From NCBI GenBank assembly GCA_003614735.1, contig KZ992616.1, forward strand, positions 1 to 26,248: 26,248 bases of DNA, written 5' to 3'. The DNA is from Thamnocephalis sphaerospora (taxonomy: Eukaryota > Zoopagomycota > Zoopagomycetes > Zoopagales > Sigmoideomycetaceae). Of the stretch, positions 8,807 through 20,276 are shown in pieces; the first letter of the stretch is position 1; each line of letters starts with the position of its first letter. The notes under the pieces are model-generated. The model was not told the DNA's origin and made no database searches. It saw only the letters and a program-made list of their open reading frames with translations. The position numbers and the translations under genes are program-made.

Positions 8807-11607
8807 TCAGCAGCTATACAGGCTGACCATGCCCTGTGACCGCTGCTCCTCCGACGAACTTTTGGTACGCTCCAAATCCGGCGGTGTCATGACATTGTCA
8901 CTTGCGGCTACGCCCAATCTTGCGTCGGGCATCGCGTGGGCCGCTAAAGGCGCAGCAGCTGCAACACTCGGTGGCCAAGCTGGCGCCATCTCAGGCCCGC
9001 TTGCCATGGCAGACTGCGATGCAATGAGTGGTACGGCATGTGAAGAAGCCTCGGCAGCAGGGGTAGCTCTAGGCAATAGGGTTGCCTCCATCGGCGACAT
9101 TGGCATGGGCGTTAACGCCGCGGCATTTCCAAGCCGTGCTTTCCCCTTGCGCCAGAGCGAGTACAGCACATCTCGCCGTGGTATGATGGACTGGAACATG
9201 GGTGCCAGCCGGGACAAAAAGGACAGAAGCGGCTCCATCAGATGAACCGCACTGGCCGCGTCGATGCCTGGCCAGCTTTCCAGGTCCTGGTTATTGGCGA
9301 CATCACCAAAGAAGAAGGCGGTGGTGCTCACGGAAAAGGCGTGGAACGGATTAATGCAGGTGACCAGATCATCCGACAGATGAGCTGTGAGCTGAGTGAT
9401 TTCGCTGGCCGCCTGCACTACTTCTGCGCGCAGCTGCATCTCCTCGCTGTAATTTCTAGCCGTGGCCGTATCCAGCCTGCGTAGTTCCAGGCAGGCGCGG
9501 CCCAATACCAGCTGCAGATTCCGGTGCAAGCAATGTGCAAATACACGAAATAGGATCTTGTACGCAAGAAGAGTCCGCTTGGCCGCTATGTCCGCCGGCA
9601 TAGCCAGCAGCCGCGAAAGAGATCGATCGAGTCGGGTGTACGGTTCCATACTCTGTGCCGCACCGCCTAACTGTCCAAACTTGATGCGAAGCTGTGCTAG
9701 CTCATGAGCGATGGTATTCAGGTTGATGTTGGGCGAATGGTTGCGCAGCTGATTGGCGAGCAAAACCGCGTGCATCAACAGCTCAGCCAGCTGAATAACG
9801 CGCGCGCGCCAGTTGAGGCCACGTCCGTGCATCGTGTTCTCCGTTCCATTGGTGGTCATCAACGTACTACCGGTTTTACCTGATGCTTCTCCGCCATTCA
9901 ACAGAATGCTATCGTCACGATCCACATCATCACAGGGGAACGGTACGCGACACTGGCTTCCATCGAGGCCACCTAATTGTCCGGTCGCAATGGATGTGAA
10001 GCGGTCTACAAGAAAAGATATCCACCAGACACGCCGCTGCGTTTCCACTAGATCCCAGTTGGGATCATGGGGCGTAATGTTGCTGGTAGCATGAGAATGA
10101 TCAAGTTTGTCTAATGCCGATGCGCTGATCATTCTAACGGAGGATACGTGCGATGAGCCGATGGTAAGACACCAATGAGCGGAACAGCATCCGCACACGT
10201 CCGAGTGCTCAGCCATCTTCTACCCACAGCTTACCGTTGGGCATAGCGCCGGAATCGGCCTGCCATTTCAGTCGCGCCCTCAGAGGTGTGGAACACGTCC
10301 ATCAGCACGGCAGCTTGAATCCACGAAAGAGACACGGTGCCCTGTGTCCGCTGCAGCATATCCGACGCACGTGCAGCCATACACCGGCCAATGGCGCCGG
10401 CGTTGATGGCGGCTGCCCGCGCGCACGGTGTGCGGCTGGCCATGGCCATCATGGCATAGGTGAGTGCTGGCGCCATGGTGCCGCTCGCCAGCTCCTTTTG
10501 CAGCCAGCCCAGCGTGAAAAAAGGCACCTGCGCATTTGTCTGAGTAACAAACAGCGCCACCAGGTGCTCCACCAGTTCCGGCGACGGATCGTCACTGGAC
10601 GACATGCTCATATACATGGCCGGACAGCTTGTCGCGGCAATCACCGCAGCATTCTGTGCGTTTCCGGCTTGCTGCTGGTTCAGACGAGGCGAGCGCGGCG
10701 GTGAATAGGGCGAAACAAGCGCACGCGATGTCGACTGGGAAGACACACTGTCGTCAGACTGTGAGCGTGCAGGCTGACGTTCTGACGATGCGCTGGAAAG
10801 ACTAGACGGCTGGTGCGTGATTGGCGATGGCTCGGACGAGACCAGTCGCATGGCTGGTTCGGTCAATGCGGTGCTGCTACGCTCCTCCACACTGATGAGC
10901 ATATCGGTAAACGTGGGGCTAGCCAGACCAAGTGGCGTGCTGCACGTCGAAGCACTTCCGACAGAGTGCAGATAGGGCGACGTGCAAGTATCGCTAGCGC
11001 AGTCCTCTCCGACAGCATGTGCCAGCGCGGCGGTGGTGGTGCTACTTGGATGTGACCGCTTCTCACCGCGGCTGACAGCGCGACTGTGCTTTGATACTTT
11101 GGCGTTTAGCGAGTCAGCGCGATGGCGCGCCGCAGAGACTTCGCTGCGATAGACGCACGGCGCATTCCGTTTTTCGCAGTTGGTGCAGCATGGCCGGCGC
11201 AAATCGCAGCGGACTTTACGCCGCCGGCAAGTATCACACGCAAAAGCTTTGCGTCCTTTGCCGGCTTTGGCGACAGCAACGGTGGCACTAGTGGTGGCAG
11301 CGGTAGTAGCCGCAGCGGCGGTAGCGGTGATCGTGGCGACCGTTTCAGCCGATGTGTCGCCGGGCGACGTGACCTCAGTCGGCGAGAGCAGCCAGTCGGC
11401 GCCAGCCTCCTCACCAGTGGAGAGCACGGCATCGGCCGGGGTATAGCTGAGCAGACCATCGACCACATCTGTCGAGTTGGGAGATGCATGCGGACAATCT
11501 ACCATCGCTTTATCCAGCAACACCGACAGGTCGAGCACGGTGCTTTGCGGCGGCGAAGGCGCAGTCGATGGCGCGTCTGACGACGCAACGCCGGCCATCG
11601 ACGACAT
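8807..11607 (-). CDS. Zn2Cys6 transcription factor B, two exons
   Basis: Exons 11607-10235 and 10133-8807 encode 899 aa. The zinc cluster uses cysteines 124, 127, 134, 141, 144 and 151, with loop CRRRKVRC; an extra Cys at 140 makes a CC pair. A Lys/Arg patch (KAGKGRK) precedes it. A long Ser/Pro-rich linker leads to the middle homology region from about residue 345 (LVEHLVALFVTQ), which aligns without gaps with TF-A up to the intron (114 residues in each). After the intron, ETQRRVWWISFLVDRF lies at about 488-503. The intron is 101 nt, GTAAGC to CCGTTAG, phase 2 in an Arg codon. The frame is open upstream to 11997, but that part is Cys/Ser-rich leader without an ATG start, so I use the ATG at 11607; an ATG at 11598 is equally possible. 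DNA-bound nuclear regulator by family; target genes unknown. Confidence 0.9.
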
Positions 11608-13094
11608 GGATAGGCTTACACCGTGGATAGACGCAAGGGTGCACGCAAAACAGCAAAACGATATGCACGCTGCAGCACTGCGACAGACACTGAATGAAAC
11701 AGACGCAGCACAGGTGCGCGTGCAGCTGGAGACTGCGTATAATTTTAGGAAGCAAGAAGGGCCGCTCAAGCCAGCAGTTCTCGAAACCAGCGGACTAGTG
11801 GCGCTGACGCAAGTGTACCAGGCGTGCGACAGCGCGAGAAAACTAGTTAGGCAACAAGGTGCTGGGTTGGCAGTAGCTACTCCAACAGCAGAAGCGTGCC
11901 GGAAGCAACGACTTGTATCGCAAGCAAAAAGGTGTGGCCAAGTAGGAATGAGCAGGTGAGCGAAGGCAAATGGCGATCCCAGCACAGAGTGTGACACCCA
12001 AGACGGATACGGAAAGACTGCAGACTAGGGCCAGTGGAGACAGATGGAACGTGGAGGCAATGAGCCGCGTGTGCCAACCGCCACACCAAAGAGAGAAGCG
12101 GCTGGAGCTTAGGTCAAGGTGGGAGGGTTCAAGAAAAGTGAAAAGAGCAGGTGGCTTTGCGGAGTCCAGAGACGAGAAGAAGCCTATGCGCCATTCGCGG
12201 TGGCCGCAGATGCAGCGCAGTTGCCACGACATCGTCGCTATGGAAGGCGCACTCTGCCCTCTCCGCTGCTGCCTCTGCCTCTCTATGTCTGTATGTACTC
12301 ACGCCGCGCAGTTCGTGTTCAGCTGCATGGTAGTACCGTTCTTTAAGCAGCTGCCATGGACAGCAAGCACGCTGATAATGGGCCTGTCTGCTTCTGGCTG
12401 CAGATTGGTCGTTCAGTAACATCGTGGCACGTTCCGCCTCATGACCAGCGAATAGCCTGGTAGATTCAAAAGGTATCACAGTGCCAGGCAATGAGCCGCC
12501 AGGACAGAGCGTGCGCGTCCGTTCAGCAGCCATCTGAAAGCCGCTGCAGTCAGCACGGCGCGAGTTGGTCTATAGAGCAGCAGCAGCGCCCGCGTGATCT
12601 GATTGCGTGAAACGTCGTACATATTGTTGTGCTGACAAATGACGGTGGCGTGTCGAGTGGGCCGGCTTTTTATTCACTGAGTGCACAAAATGACATGAGT
12701 AGCGGGCCAACGCAGCGGAGAGATGGAAGAGATGGCGGGACGGAAGAAGAGCAACGGGCGTGGTGGGCGCAATGGCGGGTGGGAGAGAGACAATAGTGGA
12801 TATCAGATAGGGTAATAGCGTCCACCACGTAAAACGGCCGTCAGATGCAAAGCACACGACGCCGGCGGCAAAGACGAACAAGAGAGACGACAGTGTACAG
12901 GAGGATGGACAGCGCGATCGCAGAGGGAAAAGCGGGGCACAGAGAACGCAGGGCACGTCGCAGCTCCGCGGACGCTCGACATGCATCCGGGATAAATAAT
13001 CGCCGCTAGCCTATCGGCCAGCCAGTCGATCAAGGATGCGACGAGGCCGAACCGCCGCGCGTGCTCGCGTGCCCGCTGGCAAAGCAGTACCGCA
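11608..13094. promoter_or_regulatory. TF-B promoter and TF-C downstream region
   Basis: About 1.5 kb between two minus-strand genes. The part next to TF-B is pyrimidine-rich on the minus strand and remains open in the TF-B frame, consistent with a long 5' leader. A plus-strand open frame at 11477-11959 (Met at 11606) is hydrophilic, but it begins exactly across the TF-B start codon and is better read as the complement of that leader. No RNA gene or clear repeat was found. Confidence 0.4.
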
Positions 13095-16000
13095 CTACGA
13101 CGTCGCAGCGGTCGTGGCACTCGTCGTGGCGACGATCGGCTGCAGCTGCGTTGGCGGAATCACCTTGGTGGCAAGGCTAGTCAGGATGGCCAAATAGTTT
13201 TCAGCCAGGCGCCAGTACGGCCGGCACTCGCGTAGTCCGTTCAGCAGCACGACAAAGCTCTCCTGGGCAGCGGTGCGCAGTGCAGCGTCCACTTTGGCGT
13301 CGCGCTCCAGGCAGCGAACCAGAATGACACCGCACGTTAGATAGCAGAACGGCTGCAGAACGTGGCAGCGCACGGCCACACGGCCAAGCGCCGACTTTGC
13401 GATCTGGGCGACGCTCAGCGCTGCCTGCACGCAGCGCAGCAAGGACTTGTCGGCAAACGAAGCAAGCGCCGAGCCGGCCGCCACCTCCAGCAGATTCGGC
13501 GTGTCAACGCTGACATCCGCTGCCACATGTGCGCCCGAGCCAATAGGCGCGCTCGATGCGGCGGTGGCAACAAACGGATCCGGCCGCTTGCCCGTCAGCG
13601 AGCGGTAGCGCGCCCGGTGCAGCAGCGCCACCGTCACCAGATGGAAGGTGTTGAGGCACATGGCGTGCGTGGAATAGCGATGTTCGCCGACCGAGCGCCG
13701 GAGCGCAGCATCGGGCGAGAAACGCAGCGACGGTGGCAGATTGTGGGGCCATGCCGTGAGCATCGCGTCCAGCAGCTCAAACTCGGTGTTCTCCTCGGGA
13801 CTGATGTAGCCAAACCGTGGCCGAATGGCAAACTGGTTGACGCGGCCCATCAGCGAGCACAGCTGCAGCATGTAGGCGTAGCGACTGAAGAGTGTATCCT
13901 CGGGCAAATTAAACTGCACACTTGGCAGCATGTCCAAAAAGGCAAGTGTCTCGCTGGCATTCAGCACCACGCGCGGCCGCTCCGATGGGTTCGCGCCCAC
14001 CTCCCAGTCGGGATCCGCACTGGGCAGCGAGACGGCAATGTCGCGCTGGTCGATGGACGCCGGCACACCGGCCGCCAAAGCGCCCATGCGGTCCACCAGG
14101 TAGCAGATCCACCATGTGCGGCGCTTCGTCTCCTGCGACACCCATTCCGAGTCGCGTTCCGGATGCCGCGATGTTATATTTGGGTCATCCAGTCGATGGA
14201 GCTTAAGTGACTGCGCCATCCGTGTTGCCATACCTACGATGGATAATGCAGAACGGAGATAAGTATCGATAGATATGTACTCCATGCCACGCGTCCCACA
14301 TCGGCATCGCTAGTTGCCGAACCGACAACTGCACATAAGGGTATCACCATGATAAGTACCCCAGATAAAACCGTTCTGTGATTCCGCCCGCTGTGACCAG
14401 TCGTGCTGCTGGCACTTTTGTTCACTTATCGCCATGCTCGCTTTCTTATCCCCCCCTCCCTCGCCCCCTCGCTCGCTCTCCAGTGCACGCAAAAGTGCCA
14501 TCTCGTCGATAGCGCATCCTTTTCAACGCCAGACAACCGCCAACGCGCAAATGCTTACCCATATACACCCAGGCTGTGGATGCGCGTCCTTGTGCGTACT
14601 CGAAGATGCCCAAAAACACCACCGCCTGCACGCCGTGCACCTTGGGCGTGCTCTGAGACGCCACTAGATGTTCTTTGGCCCTCTGTGCAAAGAACTCGCC
14701 CGACGCCAGCAGCTGATTGGCCTGCAGTGTCGGATGGTCCGAATAGCGTGCAGCGTTGGCGCACATCGTCCATAGCAAAAGTGGCGAGATGCGACGTGCG
14801 TTAAGCTGCTGATAGAACGTTGGCGGATGAATCACCGGACCGAGTGGATAGCAGAAGGTAAAGAAGAGCGACAGCAGATGCTTGAGCAGATCATCGGGCA
14901 CCGGCGGCAAAAAGGTGGCGTTGCCAATGGCCGCGATATTAGGCACCGCGTTGGCACCGGCGTTGGCATTGACGCCAGCGGCCATGGGATAGTGTGTTGG
15001 ATCGGCGTGGACCGACGACGGTGGCAGCATGGCCGATGACAACGGTGGCGAGGAGGACGAGGTGGCCGACACCGACGGCGAGGGAGAGTGGCTCACCAGG
15101 TTGGACTTGCTCGCGGAGGCTGCATGCGGATTCAGCAAGAGCATGTCGGCCGACGCTGTGGCGGCCTGTGAAGATGCATTAAGCAGCGACAATGTACCCG
15201 GGTCTACGGTTAAACCGCTGGTGACCGCCTGTGGCACCTCTGTCATCCAAGCGGACAGCAGCGGGTTCAGATCAGCGGGCAGGCCGGCAAACGAAGGGCT
15301 GGCGCCAGAAGATTGCGAAAAGTTTCCGCTTGAGGGTGCCATGCTGGGCGGTGGCGACACTGACATGGCCGGGTGATCGGGCATACCGAGCGATGCGGCC
15401 GTCGACAAGCGGCGGTGCGACATGCCCGCGGCGCCGTCGTTGCCCAGCAGGCCGGGAATGGACGCCAGACGTAGGTCAAGATCGGAAGGTGGCGCGTTAA
15501 AGTCTTGCAACATGTTCATCATGGCCTGCTGCATAAAGGCGACGCCCGGTGTGGCGGGAGGCTGTGATGACGCAGCAAATGCACTGTTGCCCATACGCGC
15601 CACGGCGGCTGCATCGGGCAGCTGCGCCAGCTGAGAGACCAGCGCCGGGTCGGAGAGGGCGCCGCTGGTGTTGGCGCCGGCGGCCACGGCTGCGGCCACG
15701 GCTGCAGCTTCGGCCTGCGACTTGAGCAGCCGCTCCATCTCCATCAGCCGGTTCTCCAGTTTCTCAATGTAGCCTTGGCGCTGTTTGCGCTTCTGGTTGC
15801 GCGGCTGGTAGGTGCAATTGATGCGCAGTTGGATGCACTTGTTGCATGCCGGCCGCACGCCGTCGCACTTGACTTTACGGCGCCGACAGTTGTCACACGC
15901 CTGCGCTAGCCGCTTCTTCTTGGCGGGCGTCGGCTGGCCAGCATCGGTGGCGCCGGCCGCCGCTTGTCCGGAGAACCCGTGCGCAGCGGAGGCGGCGCCG

Positions 16001-16254
16001 TCGTGGCCGTGCAGAAGCGATGTGTGCGTGCCGGCTTCGTGCTTTACGGAGATGCCGGCCATCCGCTCGTCGCTGCCGTCTTCGTCGCCATACTCGTCCT
16101 CGTCGCCGTAGTCCTCATCTTCTTCGTCGCCATCATCGTCATCGGGCCCATACGCGGTCGAGTGTTGTTGATGCTGCCGCTGGTAGACATTGTCAGCGGT
16201 TGCGAAGGCAAACGGCATTGCATTGCCAGTGAGGTCGGTATCCATGCGTTCCAT
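13095..16254 (-). CDS. Zn2Cys6 transcription factor C with coiled coil and acidic tract
   Basis: Exons 16254-14559 and 14233-13095 encode 944 aa. An Asp/Glu-rich tract at about residues 38-63 could be an activation segment. The zinc cluster has cysteines 120, 123, 130, 137, 140 and 147, loop CRRRKVKC, followed by a basic linker and a predicted coiled coil (GYIEKLENRLMEMERLL, about 161-177), which in this family supports dimerisation. A long low-complexity linker follows. The middle homology region runs from about 454 (LLKHLLSLFFTFCYPLGP, then HPPTFYQQL) to past QETKRRTWWICYLVDRMG at about 599. The proposed intron is 325 nt, GTAAGC to CATCGTAG, phase 1 after WVYM, four codons upstream of the intron site in the other copies. 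The joined sequence GMATRMAQSLKLHRLDD is what the family predicts. ATGs at 16254 and 16245 are both possible starts. Confidence 0.9.
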
Positions 16255-16456
16255 GAGTGCAGACTGCACAGACAGCAGGCGGGTTAGCGGACGCGTGTGT
16301 ATATGCACGAGCAGGGTGTATGCGTAGGCGAGTGTATGCGAAGGCAGTATATGCGTAGGTGGCTATGCGTGGATTGCGGTATTGGTACGCGCAAATGACA
16401 GCGTGACGGTGCCAGATGCGTACACGCACACGCAGCCGAGCAAACAACAGAGCGAT

Positions 16457-16643
16457 CGGTCGATCGGCGGTGCTGGCGACGTGGCCGGTGACAGTGGTGG
16501 TAAGCGAGCGAGTAAGGTTGCGGAACACCACAGCGGCGGTGGCAAGCAGCAGTAGCAGCGGTGACGAGAGCGGCAGGTGCACGCTGGCGACTGCGTCGTG
16601 GCGGTGGCAGTGAAGCGGTGAAGCGGTGGTGGCGTAGCGGCGG
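16457..16643 (+). promoter_or_regulatory. One-sided cluster of CGG triplets
   Basis: Fourteen CGG triplets lie on the plus strand in 187 bases, against one CCG. Several are close direct repeats (CGGTGAAGCGGTGG near 16616; CGGTCGATCGGCGG at 16457). The cluster is about 200-390 bases upstream of the TF-C start codon. Zn2Cys6 proteins bind CGG triplets as monomers or spaced dimers; direct repeats are one known layout. Part of the bias could come from degenerate GTGGCGG-type simple sequence. Confidence 0.35.
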
Positions 16644-16841
16644 CGCTGACTAGCAATGCGCAGAGACCAGCAGCGTGAAGACGTGCGCGCAGTCCAATCG
16701 AAGCGTGGTGGCGTACGTGGCAATGGAAAAAGGGAACAAGTGACAAGGGGCGAAGTGGCCCACGCAGAGGGCAAGTACCGTAGTGAGCAAGCGAGGCACT
16801 ATGAAGCTGGCCAGCGAAACACCTAGACGCACCCACAAACG

Positions 16842-16862
16842 TACACACACACACACACACAC
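16842..16862. repeat. AC dinucleotide microsatellite
   Basis: About ten uninterrupted AC units lie in the TF-C/TF-D divergent region, followed shortly by a GATGAT run at about 16871-16885. Confidence 0.9.
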
Positions 16863-17607
16863 GGTCACTTGATGATGATGATGGTGATGCCTGCTTACTT
16901 GCTCGCCTAGACGTGCTCGGATCAAACGAGGGGCAGGGGTCGGCAAATGTGGAAAAGGCGAGCGGCAAGGCAGTGTAGGAGAAAATGTCGCCGTTGCCGC
17001 TTAGCGGAGGCCCAAGCCGACGACCTATTGCTGATGGCGCGTGCGATCGAGATGGTCGCCGACTGCACGCTGCGGCTTTCGTTCCGGATGGGAAAGCGCA
17101 CGAGCGTGATGAAGCTACCCGTGCCGAATCATGAGAGGAGAACGTTCGACCCAGCTGTCCGCGTCCAAGCAACCTTGTGCCGTGCGGAGTAGCCCAATGG
17201 GGATACGCTCTCACCTCGCTCGCCCTTCATGGCTGGCGAGCGCACCCTTTGCGTCGGCAGCGGCGCCACCCTCCACGGCTTACCAACCAGCGCGCTTCTC
17301 CCGCCACTGCCGCGCGCACGTGCTTGTGCGGAAAAGGGAAAACACAGCCTACTGCGTAACAAATGTGCCGCTGGCTCCATGGTTCACCAATACAAGTCTC
17401 TGTGTTTCTTCCCAGGCTCGACTCGACGGGGTCGCCCCACGCACCACTACCCGGAATTTCCACGTCTCCTGCCGCCTCTTTCTTGCCTGCCGCCGTGCCT
17501 TAGCACCGCCTTGAGCCGGTACACGGGTGAATCGTCACTGCTGCGGTTTCCGCGTGCACGGCATCCACGGACGCGACGCAGTGCGTCTCTGGACGGCCAT
17601 CTATGTA

Positions 17608-20276
17608 ATGTCGCGCCTGCCGCTTTGGAACGCAGAGGGCATTCCGCAGGAGCCAGCGGTGGACGACGCACTGGTGCAGACGTATGGCGTGACTGGTCTG
17701 GCGCTGTCATCCGACTGCGGCAAGGACACGCAGCATCCTGCGGACACCATTGCTGCGACAGCGCTGGCGACTAATTTGGCGGCAGCGCTGGCCAGCTTCA
17801 GCACGGCTGGTGCCGTCGCCGTGCCGACCAGCAGCCAGGCTCGCGATCGCAAGCGGAGACGCCAGCGGCGCGCCTTTTCGTGCGATGTATGCCGTCGACG
17901 CAAGGTGCGGTGCGACCAACGCCGGCCAACATGCACAAGCTGTTTGAAACACGGTGCAGCCTGCGTGTATGCGACGGCCGAGCTCGGCGCGCTGACCGCC
18001 GAGCTGCGAGACATTAGTAAGCGCAAAAGCAAACGTCGAGCATTGGCACCCAGCAAGCCGAATGCGCTGCAGGCTGTGACCTGCATGCATGTTGTGGCCG
18101 GACGTAACAGCTCGACGTCGTCATCGTCGTCACCGCCATCGCCGCGCGCTGCCAATGTGCCGCTCCAGCCGGTAAAGGCAGTGCAACCGCCTTCACTTGA
18201 CCTGCCGACAATGCAGCCGCCGTTGCATGGTGACCAGATAGCAAAGGGCGCCACAACCACCACGATGACGCCCAAGGACATTAGCACGCGTGGCACCGAG
18301 GAGCATACACTGGCAACGGACGCAGCGGCGCATATGCAGTCGACCTTGGCGGCAGCTGCAGCGGCCGTGGCAGCGCACCAGCCGACATTAAGCGCCGCTG
18401 AGCAACTGCAAACGTCAGCCTGTTTGACAGCAGACAGCGTAGCCACGAGCTGGACAGACTCGCTGTCACCAAACTGTCACCTTCAGACAGCCTTTAGCAC
18501 GCAGCTCACTATTTCGCCAACCGTCTATCCGGACGTGCCTTTGATACACCATCTGGTCTCGCTCTACATGACGCACGTGCATACTCAACTGCCAATGTTT
18601 ACGCTGGGCTGGATACAGCATGAGCAGCAGACATCGAGTATTCCTGCTGCAATCATACTAGCCACCATGGCCATAGGCACCCATTACACGCGCGCTGTCG
18701 TGAATCCGCGTGCACTTGGTCGCGTTTTAGCCGAACAAGCACGCGCTCGCCTATCACGTACCATGGCGGTGCCTAGTCTCAAGACAGCGCTTGCGGCCTT
18801 GTTGGTCAGCACGTTTATGTGCAGCGAAGGGGATGGCCCGAGCGCTTTTGCACTGCAGCACCTGGCACTGCGGTAAGTAGGCTGAATGGGCGTGCTGCAG
18901 ATGATACACAAAGCGTGCTTATGACACGTAGCATGTGCGCGCGCAGCACTATCAAACAGGCTGATACTCGCGGAGGTACTGGTATGGCTGGCCAAGAGCC
19001 GGCACTTTCACGCCGAGAACGCGACAAGCGCGAAACATGGCGGCGTATTCGGTGGGGCTGTTTCATGGTGGATCGCTTTGCCTGCATCCCCACCGGTATG
19101 CCTATGGCCATGCAAGAGCACGAGTGCTCGGCTTTGTTGCCCACTGAAGAGCCGAGCGACGTTACCGGCGGCGAAGCAAGCAGCACCAGCGGTAGCACCA
19201 GTGACGACAATGCCGCTACCGCCGCCGCTGCCCGCGACCACAGCGACCGCCGTGCGCGCACCGTGCAGCCACCGCCTCGCTTCAAATACGCCCATCTGGT
19301 TCGTCTAGTAGCGCATGTAGGTCGCGTCGTGCTCCATCGACGTGCCTGCGCACCGTCTTCTCAGCACTCGCCTACCAGTGGTGTAAGTAGCGACGCAGTG
19401 CTTGGACAAATTCAGCTAGAGACAGAGTGGCGACGCGCTGCCACCCTTCTGCCGTCGTTCGAGGACATGTACGCCGAATTGGAGCGCACCGTGGCCGCCC
19501 ACGCCGTCCCGGTGTCGTCCGCTGGCGCGCCCATGGTGGATCACCGGCCTCCGCCCACCCTGCCATGGTCAGTCACGCCTGACGTCATAGTTTCGGCGGC
19601 CCAACCACAGTCGCTGCTGGATCTCCACACAGCCATGTACAACGTCTTTGCGCATGCTTTGCATCGTACCGCGCTGCTGCTGCTGCTGCGGCCAAACGCT
19701 GGCCTAGCCCCGCCAACACCGCCGGCGGGAATGTCCGACATGCATTTGAACCTAAGTCACTTCATGGACGTCGCTGCCGACTGGGGTCATGCGGCTCACA
19801 CAGCACCTCTTGGCATGACGTGTCCAAAGACAAGCTCGCTTAGCACGCGACTTGGCGCAGCACTGGAGATTGTGCAGGCGGCACAGCATGTACCGGCCAG
19901 CGCCGTCTCCCTAATGACCTCATTCTACAGCTACTGTCTGGGCATTGCCGGCGAAGCCTTTCTGGATCTGATTGAGGATCCGACCGCATGGCCACTGCTG
20001 GATCCGGCGCTGGCCGTCGGCCATTTGGCCCAGCTGGCCGACATGCTTGGCAAGCTGAGTCACTACTGGGCGCTTGCCGAGCTGTATCGTGTTCGACTGG
20101 TGGTACGCCTGTGGATGCATGGTACGCTGGCGCTACAGCATGTGTCCGTTTCCCCCGGCGGCGCACGCCTGCTAGCCACGCACGCGCTCCAGTCCGCCAG
20201 CTACCCTGGCACCCTCTGGGATCCAGGCCTACTAGCCGACACGCCCGAACCTTCTAGTCCAGCTGGCCCCGCTTGA
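17608..20276 (+). CDS. Zn2Cys6 transcription factor D, two exons
   Basis: Exons 17608-18872 and 18932-20276 encode 869 aa. A basic patch (RDRKRRRQRR, residues 79-88) leads into the zinc cluster with cysteines 92, 95, 102, 109, 112 and 119 and loop CRRRKVRC; the patch could serve as a nuclear localisation signal. There is no GYIEKLE-type coiled coil. The middle homology region starts at about 312 (LIHHLVSLYMTHVHTQ) and is clearly related to TF-A and TF-B, but after the intron the usual ETKRRIWW block has become ETWRRIRWGCFMVDRF (about 456). The intron is 59 nt, GTAAGT to ACACGTAG, phase 2 in an Arg codon. A second in-phase acceptor lies 15 nt downstream (exon start 18947); I chose 18932 because it places Arg-Met at the junction as in TF-B and TF-E. 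The frame is open upstream to 17527 without an ATG, so I take 17608. Confidence 0.88.

Larger units (their letters stand above)
16255..17607. promoter_or_regulatory. Divergent promoter region between TF-C and TF-D
   Basis: The only divergent gap between recognised regulators in the window. It contains a one-sided CGG-rich stretch (16457-16643), an AC repeat (16842-16862) and a short GATGAT run just after it. CGG is the classic Zn2Cys6 half site, so control by members of the array is conceivable but unproven. Open frames across it are low in complexity and overlap on both strands; I call no gene here. Confidence 0.5.

Noticed and set aside
11477-11959. Hydrophilic plus-strand ORF with a Met at 11606
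   Set aside because: It overlaps the TF-B start codon and is the purine-rich complement of a pyrimidine-rich leader. Real overlap of two start codons on opposite strands is unlikely.
13362-14210. 282-codon plus-strand ORF
   Set aside because: Antisense to exon 2 of TF-C; no domain, and rich in Arg/His as expected of a complementary frame.
17183-17260. tRNA-like A box (TAGCCCAATGG)
   Set aside because: No B box of the GGTTCRANNCC type follows at a workable distance and no acceptor stem could be formed.
17601-18446. 281-codon minus-strand ORF
   Set aside because: Antisense to exon 1 of TF-D, which carries a complete zinc cluster.
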